From DATJPD01 sp036394195 (GTDB taxonomy: Bacteria > Pseudomonadota > Alphaproteobacteria > CACIAM-22H2): a stretch of DNA of 51,329 nt. The position numbers and the translations under genes are program-made. Below the pieces are notes generated by a model. The model had not been told where the DNA came from. It made no database searches and saw only the letters and a program-made list of their open reading frames with translations. Shown here in pieces: positions 7,696 to 13,945 of the stretch (positions within the stretch are counted from its first letter, which is position 1; the number at the start of each line of letters is the position of its first letter). The stretch covers positions 1 through 51,329 of the forward strand of contig DASWFO010000056.1 of NCBI GenBank assembly GCA_036394195.1. Reading direction: 5' to 3'.

Positions 7696-9216
7696 ATGCC
7701 GAACCTGACCACCGCCGAATTGATCGCGCAGGGCCGGCGCATCCCACACCATCGCCCGTGGCCGCGCGCCGCCGTCACACCCGATCTCTGGCGCGAGGCA
7801 GCCCGGCAGCTTGGCGCGCAGACATCGTCCTTGCTCGGCTTGTGGGGCGACGAGGAGAGCGTCCATATGGCGCTGCGCGACGAACGGGCCGGCGAGATCG
7901 GAACCGTGAGCCTGGAATGCCCCAACGGCCAGTTCCCGTCGGTCGCGCAGGTGCATCCGCCAGCCCTCCATCTTGAAGCGGCCATCCGCGACCTGTTTGG
8001 GTTTCAGCCGGACGGGTCGCCGGACCCAAGGCAGTGGCTCGATCATGGGCGGTGGGGAATCCGTTATCCGCTCGGCCGCCTCGAATGCCTGCCCGAGGCT
8101 CAGCCCTACGTCTTCCTGCCGGCGGAGGGGGAGAGCCTGCACGAGATCGCCGTCGGTCCGGTGCATGCCGGAATCATCGAGCCCGGGCATTTCCGCTTCA
8201 CCGCCAGCGGCGAAACCGTGGTCCGCCTTGAGGAGCGCCTGGGCTATGTTCACAAGGGCATCGAGGGACTCATGGCCGGTGCCGATCTCGCGCGGGCGGC
8301 GCGCTTGGCCGGCCGGACCTCCGGGGACAGCACCGTCGCGTACGGCCTCGCCTTCGCCCATGCCGCCGAAGCTGCTCTCGAGATAGAGGTGCCGGCCCGC
8401 GCCGTGTGGCTGCGCGCCCTCATGGCCGAGCTCGAGCGGCTGGCAAACCATTTCGGCGATATCGGCGCGATCTGCAACGATGCCGCGTTCTCGCTCATGC
8501 ACGCCCATTGCGCTATCCTGCGCGAGCGCGTGCTGCGGGTGGCCGACCTCTGCTTCGGCCATCGTCTGATGCGCGACAAAGTCGTGCCGGGCGGCGTGAT
8601 CGTCGACCTCGGCGGCAACGGCACCGTGTCCTTGCGGGCGCTCATCGGCGAGATTCGAAGCCGGTTTCCCGCCCTGGTCGAGCTCTACGACAACACCGCC
8701 TCTCTCCAGGATCGCACGGTCGGCACCGGCGTGCTTCAGCCGGCGTTGGCCCGCCAATATGCGTGTGGCGGCTATGTCGGACGAGCCTCCGGACGGAATT
8801 TCGACGCCCGGCGCAGCCCGGGTTATCCGCCCTACGATAGGCTCCGCTTCGAGGTCCCCCTCCTCGAGGCCGGCGACGTCAACGCGCGTGTGTGGATTCG
8901 GATTCGCGAGGTCGAGCAGAGCCTCTCGCTTATCGAGCAGATCTTGGAGCAGCTGCCGGACGGAAGCCTCCAGATCGAGGCTTCGATATCCAGTGAGGTG
9001 TCGCGCGAGGGGATCGCGCTCGTCGAAAGCTTCCGCGGCGACATCTTGGTCTGGCTGCGTCTCGACCGGGACGGACGGGTCGAACGCTGTCACCTGCGCG
9101 ACCCCTCCTGGTTTCAATGGCCGCTCCTCGAGGCGGCCATCGAGGGCAACATCGTCGCGGACTTCCCGCTCTGCAATAAGTCCTTCAATTGCTCGTATTC
9201 GGGTCACGATCTGTAG
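7696..9216 (+). CDS. hyfG: HyfG/NuoCD-like large subunit without the NiFe-binding cysteines
   Basis: The 506-residue protein fuses a NuoC (30 kDa)-like domain (about 1-150) to a NuoD (49 kDa)/hydrogenase large-subunit domain (150-506). HKGIEGLMAG and ELERLANHFGDIGAI are family signatures. In catalytic hydrogenases the first NiFe motif is RxCGxCxxxH; here residues 207-216 read RTSGDSTVAY, so both cysteines are serine and the histidine is tyrosine. At the C-terminus the CxxC pair is also broken: NKSFNCSYSGHDL, with one cysteine (499) and serine in place of the second. A NiFe site therefore cannot be built. What is known of such proteins places them in the Ehr group between hydrogenases and complex I. 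The real substrate, possibly a quinone, is unknown. Confidence 0.88.
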   Translation: MPNLTTAELIAQGRRIPHHRPWPRAAVTPDLWREAARQLGAQTSSLLGLWGDEESVHMALRDERAGEIGTVSLECPNGQFPSVAQVHPPALHLEAAIRDLFGFQPDGSPDPRQWLDHGRWGIRYPLGRLECLPEAQPYVFLPAEGESLHEIAVGPVHAGIIEPGHFRFTASGETVVRLEERLGYVHKGIEGLMAGADLARAARLAGRTSGDSTVAYGLAFAHAAEAALEIEVPARAVWLRALMAELERLANHFGDIGAICNDAAFSLMHAHCAILRERVLRVADLCFGHRLMRDKVVPGGVIVDLGGNGTVSLRALIGEIRSRFPALVELYDNTASLQDRTVGTGVLQPALARQYACGGYVGRASGRNFDARRSPGYPPYDRLRFEVPLLEAGDVNARVWIRIREVEQSLSLIEQILEQLPDGSLQIEASISSEVSREGIALVESFRGDILVWLRLDRDGRVERCHLRDPSWFQWPLLEAAIEGNIVADFPLCNKSFNCSYSGHDL

Positions 9217-9227
9217 GAACGGCCGGC

Positions 9228-9758
9228 ATGCGTAGGATCATCTTTGAAAGCCTGGTACGCGGTCCGTTGACTGAACCATCGCCCGGCGCCGACGACGCGG
9301 CCCTCGCCGAATTCGGGGCCGCACTCGAGCGCGTGGCGCGGCGGCGCTTCGGCCGTTCGCTGGCCATCCGGGAAGTCGACGCCGGCTCGTGCAATGGGTG
9401 CGAGCTTGAGATCCACGCTCTCAACAATGCATTCTACGACATCGAGCGGTTCGGGCTGCGCTTCGTCGCATCGCCGCGCCACGCCGACGTGCTCCTGGTG
9501 ACGGGGCCGGTCACCAAGAACATGCGCGAGGCCCTCGAGCGGACCTACCAGGCGACGCCCGATCCGAAATGGGTGGTGGCGGTCGGCGACTGCGCGGCCG
9601 ACGGCGGTATGTTCGCCGGCAGCTATGCCTGTGTCGGCGCCGTGTCCGCGGTGGTGCCGGTCGATCTGCACATCCGGGGATGCCCCCCGCGCCCGGTGGA
9701 CCTGATCAAAGGCCTGCTTGCGCTTGTGCAAAACAAAGCTGGCGACCATGCGCGATAG
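9228..9758 (+). CDS. hyfI: HyfI/NuoB-like small subunit with one 4Fe-4S cluster
   Basis: The 176-residue protein is the NuoB/HycG-type electron transfer subunit that sits against HyfG. Four ligands for the proximal 4Fe-4S cluster are present: Cys55 and Cys58 in GSCNGCELE, Cys122 in GDCAADGG, and Cys152 in RGCPPRPVDLI. The CxxC spacing is that of hydrogenases; complex I NuoB has adjacent cysteines. So the electron-donating cluster is intact although the partner lost its NiFe site. I prefer ATG 9228, preceded by TAGGAAC, over an in-frame start at 9189 inside hyfG. It is the last gene of the run. No ferredoxin-type HyfA or HyfH subunit follows. Confidence 0.88.
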   Translation: MRRIIFESLVRGPLTEPSPGADDAALAEFGAALERVARRRFGRSLAIREVDAGSCNGCELEIHALNNAFYDIERFGLRFVASPRHADVLLVTGPVTKNMREALERTYQATPDPKWVVAVGDCAADGGMFAGSYACVGAVSAVVPVDLHIRGCPPRPVDLIKGLLALVQNKAGDHAR

Positions 9759-9911
9759 CGAGATCCAATTCGAGAGAACGAGCTTTGGAACGGCGACCCG
9801 TCGGCGGCGACACGGTTCACTGCAAAATGATCCGGTGGCGTCCGACCGACCATCGTTCCACGTCGAACAAAGCGTCCGCGACCAGCGGACCCGTTGGTGG
9901 AGGCAATGCCC

Positions 9912-10298
9912 ATGGTCGACAAAGCACTGGAGGCGATGCTCAAGAGCGGCGTGAACGTGTGGAACGAGTGGCGCGGCGCGCATCCGGATACGACGGCCGC
10001 GCTTCCGGGAGCGCATCTGTGCGGCGTAGATTTGATCGGCGCCAACCTGGCGGAGGCCGATCTCCGCAAGGCGGATTTGCGCGGCGCGAATCTGAGCGAT
10101 GCGATTTTGGCCGGCGCCCACCTCGGAGGCGCCAATTTCTTCAAGGCCATCCTCGATCGTGCCGATGTTGCCAGCGCGGATCTCACCGGGGCCCAATTCC
10201 TGACCGGCGCACAGCTCAAGACCACGCGCAACTGGCAAACGGCCTACCGGGATCTGGAGCTTGCCTGCGGTGCGCCTATTCCTCGATCCCGCGGCTGA
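9912..10298 (+). CDS. Small pentapeptide-repeat protein
   Basis: The protein has about 128 residues. Its middle (about residues 30-100) is a run of A(D/N)LxxA-type pentapeptides, such as GANLAEADLRKADLRGANL, that fold into a right-handed quadrilateral beta-helix. A short helical N-terminus with WNEWR precedes the repeat, and the tail (NWQTAYRDLELACG) is not repetitive. GGAGG at 9899-9903 favours the ATG at 9912; in-frame TTG 9894 and ATG 9906 sit on or too near that site. It lies 153 bases after hyfI on the same strand and could be read from the same transcript. Function unknown; such repeats serve as scaffolds or nucleic-acid mimics. Confidence 0.8.
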   Translation: MVDKALEAMLKSGVNVWNEWRGAHPDTTAALPGAHLCGVDLIGANLAEADLRKADLRGANLSDAILAGAHLGGANFFKAILDRADVASADLTGAQFLTGAQLKTTRNWQTAYRDLELACGAPIPRSRG

Positions 10299-10364
10299 CA
10301 CAGAGCATCACGCGGCGATGTCTCATGCCGCAGATGCCGGAGCGCCACGCGGCATGCGGGTCGG

Positions 10365-10649
10365 TCATCGATTTGCCACCGGCACCGATATCGATTCAAG
10401 ACCATTCACCGCCGCCAGGAGGACCGCGCTCCGATGGGGCGTTGTCGCCCGCAGCGCTTCCTGCTCAAGTTGCCCGCACAGTTCGTCGCGCAACTGCTGA
10501 GCGCTCTGCGGCTCTAAGGTGGCGAGGTCCGTCGCGGCCTGCCGCACTAGCGTCTGTATTTCTTTCTGCCAATGTTCGCGGCTTGTCGGCGACTCGGCCA
10601 AATTCCTGATGGCCGATCGGTACCGCGCATAGAGCTGTAGACCGCGCAT
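10365..10649 (-). CDS. Small conserved protein of unknown function (copy 2)
   Basis: The 94-residue protein is the paralogue of the one at 1822-2103. Shared parts include YxRYRxAI near the start, and LRDELCGQLEQEALRATTPH and the stretch HRSAVLLAAVNGLESISVP at the end. The open frame runs up to 10772, but GGGAGGAG directly upstream of ATG 10649, and the alignment with copy 1, fix the start there. It is convergent with the pentapeptide protein. The two copies bracket the six Ehr genes. No family recognised. Confidence 0.72.
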   Translation of the reverse strand: MRGLQLYARYRSAIRNLAESPTSREHWQKEIQTLVRQAATDLATLEPQSAQQLRDELCGQLEQEALRATTPHRSAVLLAAVNGLESISVPVANR

Positions 10650-10869
10650 GTTCCGCTCCTCCCTAAAGTTGGCAGCCATTTCTTGTGAGATAGGGCACAC
10701 GACCCACACGCGCGCCTCCCGCGCGCATCCACAAGGATAATGTACTGCGCGTACATAATAAGCTTTCAACAATCAAACATGCTGCGCTCGACGACGTTTT
10801 CAAGAGATCGCACCGCAGGATTGTCAATCTGGCCGGTGGGCCCGATCTGCCGCCCGCGGCCTTCGCGAA

Positions 10870-11070
10870 TTATCCACTGATCGCTCGCCCTGGAACATAG
10901 CGGGTTCGATCCCGGAGGGCCGCTGTGTCAAGAAATCGAAGTACTCTCGGCTTATCAACGCGCTCAAGCGTGAACTGCTCGCGCCGCCGCTGCTCGACGA
11001 TCCGCCATTTGCGGCGCGGCGGGTTGACGTCGACGTAGGTATCGCCAACACGAATCGGATCCGACGTCAT
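10870..11070 (-). CDS. Small hypothetical protein
   Basis: The 66-residue protein starts MTSDPIRVGDTYVDVNPPRR. The alternation of charged and hydrophobic residues (RKWRIVEQRRREQFTLERVD) suggests a small beta-barrel such as an SH3-like fold; that is only an impression. A GGAG lies about 9 bases before ATG 11070. An in-frame start 30 bases upstream is possible. It lies in a minus-strand series of small genes running from the broken XRE gene (11560-11798) through 11155-11310 to 10365-10649. Function unknown. Confidence 0.5.
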   Translation of the reverse strand: MTSDPIRVGDTYVDVNPPRRKWRIVEQRRREQFTLERVDKPRVLRFLDTAALRDRTRYVPGRAISG

Positions 11071-11154
11071 GATGGGTGCTCCGAAACCTGGTGCCGTCAC
11101 TCAAATTTGGCGGCGAGCCGGCTCATCCGGGCCGACTGTCGAACGCGCCGAGGT

Positions 11155-11310
11155 TTATTTGTCGGACCGCGTCGGAACCGGCGGTGTTCGACGCGTCAGC
11201 CGCTCGAACATGTCCCGTATCTCTTTGGCGCTGACGTGGTCCCTTTCCATAAGTCTTTGGATCACGGGCTCGGCCAGGAGGTCCTCAACGGTCGGGAGCT
11301 TGTCGCTCAA
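11155..11310 (-). CDS. 51-residue small protein with TTG start
   Basis: Reading back from a TTG at 11308-11310 gives a 51-residue protein, beginning MSDKLPTVEDLLAEPVIQRL and ending TRSDK at a TAA (11155-11157). GGGAGGA lies at normal distance before the TTG. It resembles the 63-residue protein at 12947-13138, also TTG-started: LPTVEDLLAEPVIQRLMERD against RPSLSQLLSNPIILEMVEGG, followed in both by a second helix (SAKEIRDMFERL against TDEAIRQILGSL). Two diverged copies with the same start type and layout make a real gene likely. Predicted as two helices; no family recognised. Confidence 0.6.
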   Translation of the reverse strand: MSDKLPTVEDLLAEPVIQRLMERDHVSAKEIRDMFERLTRRTPPVPTRSDK

Positions 11311-11559
11311 ATGGGTCCTCCCTGGTTCGGTCGTGTCCTAATTTGGGGACGCGCGCCGTCGTGCCAGCGCGCCGCAGCCAAAAAGGAAAGGCCCTTCGCA
11401 AGGACGGTCGTTTTGAGCCGGTTCACGGTCTTGCCGACAGGAGTTTCTGACCGTGAAATCTCGGCCGCGCACGCTTCGCAAAGCAGTCGGCCGACGACCA
11501 TGACCCCGGACCTTGCCGATCGTTTGCGATCGTCGATCGCGAACCGCGGACGCGGACCT

Positions 11560-11798
11560 TTAGGCGCGCTCCGCGACCGCCGTCGAAGCTCGCGACACCC
11601 GCGTCGACAAAATCAATCCCGGCACGGCCCAAGGCGGCGACCAGCATCAAGCGAGCCCCGAATCTTGTCTCCGATGACGCTATCGCTCGCTTTCATCTGC
11701 CGCGGCGTGGCTGGAGAAGCACCTGACAGCGCTGCCAGGCTGGAACGGTTCGATCCCAAGCGGTCCTGCGCCGCGCGCAACCGAGCTGGCGTGATCGT
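11560..11798 (-). pseudogene. Broken XRE-family regulator, related to the one at 2286
   Basis: The minus strand encodes a diverged copy of the XRE protein. TITPARLRAAQDRLG aligns with MITSSQLRAARALLG, and MKASDSVIGDKIRG aligns with the segment after the recognition helix. The start codon is ACG instead of ATG. Near 11660 the frame shifts: the first frame runs into SLDAGRRLGPCRD and a stop, while the next frame continues with LVAALGRAGIDFVDAGVASF and GGRGARLK, matching LVAAFDEAGLAFIEDNVASM in the intact protein. Loss of the start and a frameshift make this a pseudogene. An open frame of 82 codons over the first part is not a gene in its own right. Confidence 0.75.
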
Positions 11799-11914
11799 GT
11801 TCGAGCAATCATTGATCAAATGCGAGAGTACACGTATAAGACATACATAGTCTTGTATCAAGCATTATCTTGCACGGTCGAGCTATAAGTATATGTGTTT
11901 GGAGCGTTGTCCAG

Positions 11915-12838
11915 ATGCCTGACTCGTCGAAACCGTCGGAAACTTCGCCGCAGCTGCTGTCTTCCCGTCGTGTGGGCGCGCGCCGGAACGGCCACAGCCG
12001 ACGGCGATCGGCGATGGTCCCCGCCAACGTCGTGATCCAAAAGGCCGGTACGATTGCTGACGTGGCGATGGTCACGATTGTGAGAAAGCCGACCAGGTAC
12101 GGGGACATCCTGGTTGTCAGGAGTCGTGCCGACGGGTCGTACACGTATCTCCAGGGCGGCTACTGTCAGAGCGAGGTCGATGGCGACGGTATCAGCCTGT
12201 CGTCGTACATCCACGCGATCTACGGCCTCCTCACGCAGACGAACGCGCGTCACATCCTCATGATCGGATGCGGCGGCGGAACGTTGGCGACGATGCTCGC
12301 TCGGGCCGGCAGGTCTGTGACCGTCGTCGATGTCAATCCGACGTCCTTCCAGATCGCTCGGGAGCATTTTTTTCTATCGGCGGAAATTGTCTGTCATGTC
12401 CGCGATGGACAGCGCTTCCTCGAACAGGACGATGGTCGTTACGACGCCATTGTCGTCGACGCCTTCATCGGCGATATAATTCCGCCGCATCTCCGTTCGG
12501 TTCAATTTTTCCGATCCGCTCAACAAAAACTTACTGCTTACGGCTGTATTGTCTCCAATGTCATGCTCCGTGATGATCTCGACGCTCGAGCGAGGCTGAT
12601 CGCAGCGAACATGGCTGAGGCCGGGCTTCACGCGTGTTTGCTCGATGCGCCGGGAAAGCCGCATCGAAACGCGATTGTCATGGGCGGACCCGTCCTCGGG
12701 GTCGTGCCCCCCAGGCTTCTCGTCAAGCCGGACGTAGGATGTGACGAGATCATCGAGGATCTGGCACGCCTGCGCTTCCGACCGTGGCGTTCCCGTGTAG
12801 TCGAACCGCACGGGTCCTCGCTCTCGACATCCTCATGA
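11915..12838 (+). CDS. Spermidine-synthase-like SAM-dependent methyltransferase-fold protein (copy 2)
   Basis: This protein is the paralogue of 918-1658. The core is very similar: SYTYLQGGYCQSEVDGDGIS near the start, the SAM loop HILMIGCGGGTLATMLARAG, VVDVNP after strand 2, and DAIVVDAFIGDIIPPHLRS. Like copy 1 it lacks the DSTDP motif of spermidine synthase. The N-terminus is uncertain. ATG 11915 has GGAG ten bases upstream and gives 307 residues, but homology with copy 1 begins only near the in-frame ATG at 12068, and ATG 12014 is another choice. The gene is divergent from the broken XRE copy, with AT-rich promoter-like sequence between them. The 63-residue protein and the hyfF remnant follow on the same strand. 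Confidence 0.75.
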   Translation: MPDSSKPSETSPQLLSSRRVGARRNGHSRRRSAMVPANVVIQKAGTIADVAMVTIVRKPTRYGDILVVRSRADGSYTYLQGGYCQSEVDGDGISLSSYIHAIYGLLTQTNARHILMIGCGGGTLATMLARAGRSVTVVDVNPTSFQIAREHFFLSAEIVCHVRDGQRFLEQDDGRYDAIVVDAFIGDIIPPHLRSVQFFRSAQQKLTAYGCIVSNVMLRDDLDARARLIAANMAEAGLHACLLDAPGKPHRNAIVMGGPVLGVVPPRLLVKPDVGCDEIIEDLARLRFRPWRSRVVEPHGSSLSTSS

Positions 12839-12946
12839 ATCGGATCGTAACCCACGAGGGAGCAGCGCCTCGCCGGCACAGGTGCCGCAGCGTGTTGCCC
12901 CCTCTTGCGGCTCGTCGGCTGCAGAAGCCGATGAGGGGCCTTTAGC

Positions 12947-13138
12947 TTGGTTCAGCAGCGCCCCAGCCTCTCGCAGCTTTTGTCGAATCCGATCATCCTA
13001 GAGATGGTCGAAGGCGGCGGCATGACGGACGAGGCAATCCGCCAGATCCTGGGCTCGCTGATGAATCCGAAGCCGCCTCAGAAGCGGATCGAGGGGTCAA
13101 CTCCGCCGTCCGAAACCCGACGAGAGCTTCCGCGGTGA
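12947..13138 (+). CDS. 63-residue small protein with TTG start
   Basis: The start is TTG 12947, with GAGGGG eight bases upstream. The protein has two predicted helices (SLSQLLSNPIILEMVEGGG and TDEAIRQILGSLM) and a polar, proline-rich tail (KPPQKRIEGSTPPSETRR). It resembles the 51-residue protein at 11155-11310 in layout, start codon and sequence. Only 18 bases separate it from the hyfF-like remnant at 13157, so in its original setting it was probably co-transcribed with a hyfF gene. That makes it a candidate accessory of an Ehr-like complex; the function is unproven. Confidence 0.6.
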   Translation: MVQQRPSLSQLLSNPIILEMVEGGGMTDEAIRQILGSLMNPKPPQKRIEGSTPPSETRRELPR

Positions 13139-13156
13139 TCGACAGACGGACCGGCC

Positions 13157-13627
13157 GTGACGGAGCTTAATATTGTCTATGTCCTCCTGGCGATTCCGCT
13201 TGCGGCGGCGGCGATCCTCATCGCTTTGCCCTGGCATCGCGTGTCCGCGATCCTGAATGCTATGGCCAGCCTCGCGACGTTCGGCGTATCGATTTCTCTT
13301 CTCAGATATCGTCCGGAGGTTCGCAGTTTCGTCTTCATCGACGATTTGAATGTGGCCCTGGTTGTGCTGACGAGCTTTGTCGCCTTTACGACAAGCTGGT
13401 TCTCGGCCAGCTACATTACTCACGAAGAGCCGCTCGCCGCGGCGTCTCTAGCCGCCCTGGATATCACCACCGTGGCCCACCCAATCCCGTTCCCGAAGCT
13501 GGCGATCAAGCAGTTCTGGCACGAGCGCTATCACGATGATCCAGCAAATCGATGGCTGCGGCAAACCTGCACGGCGTTATTCCAGACCGCCTCCCATCCC
13601 GTTCGTTTCACACATACGCTTCGATGA
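13157..13627 (+). pseudogene. Chimeric remnant: N-terminus of a HyfF-like subunit joined to the C-terminus of a LysR regulator
   Basis: The open frame of 156 codons begins with GTG at 13157. Residues 1-92 align with the start of HyfF at 6226: FVFIDDLNVALVVLTSFVAF and TTSWFSASYITHE match LLIDDLNVVFIALNTFVGF and TTSVFSASYIAHE. From about residue 93 (near base 13430) the sequence changes to ITTVAHPIPFPKLAIKQFWH and a following DPANRWLR, the typical end of a LysR-type effector domain. The join of a membrane subunit to a regulator tail has no sensible function and looks like a deletion scar. The DNA is clearly diverged from hyfF, so it is not a recent duplicate but the trace of a separate hyfF homologue. 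Confidence 0.7.
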
Positions 13628-13819
13628 GTGGCAGGGCGCGGTCTCGGTTCACAGGCGATGCCCAGGACCGGGCACGATCCGCCGGAGATGGCCGTTTATG
13701 GCACATCTCGGACATCCTGTGCCGTCCGACTTAGGTCCGGAAGTTGCCGCAACGCGGAACTCGGATAGCGTGCGCTCCTCAATCTCGATTTATAAGTGCA
13801 CGCTCTGACCGACCGTGGC

Positions 13820-13943
13820 CGCCTCGGCCAGCGGGGCGGTGCGCGCGGCCTTCTCAGCCGTCGTCCGACGCGCACCGTCGGTTGCGAGCGGTGGCGACGC
13901 CGCGCTGACCGTCTACGAAGCGATCTTCGCCATCCAGATCTGA
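13820..13943 (+). pseudogene. C-terminal fragment of an EthD-like gene related to 16379-17038
   Basis: In one frame, ending in TGA at 13941-13943, the DNA encodes VRAAFSAVVRRAPSVASGGD and then LTVYEAIF. This matches the last part of the protein at 16379-17038 (VRAAFSDVVRHAPSLAIGGD, then PTVYETIF). Similarity at DNA level is also plain. The upstream part is missing: in front lies the non-coding stretch 13628-13819, in which I see no gene. So this is a truncated copy left in a region of gene debris. Confidence 0.6.
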
Positions 13944-13945
13944 GT

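Noticed and set aside
7696..9216. Calling the Ehr cluster a formate hydrogenlyase or hydrogenase 4
   Set aside because: HyfG lacks the NiFe cysteines, and formate dehydrogenase, HyfA, HyfH and maturation genes are absent from the window.
11307..11501. Minus-strand 64-codon open frame
   Set aside because: It ends inside the start of the 51-residue gene and shows no ribosome site or relative in the window. It might be a remnant, but I cannot support it.
11107..11850. Plus-strand open frame of 247 codons
   Set aside because: It overlaps the broken XRE gene and the TTG-started small gene on the other strand, which have homologues; its own product is low in complexity.
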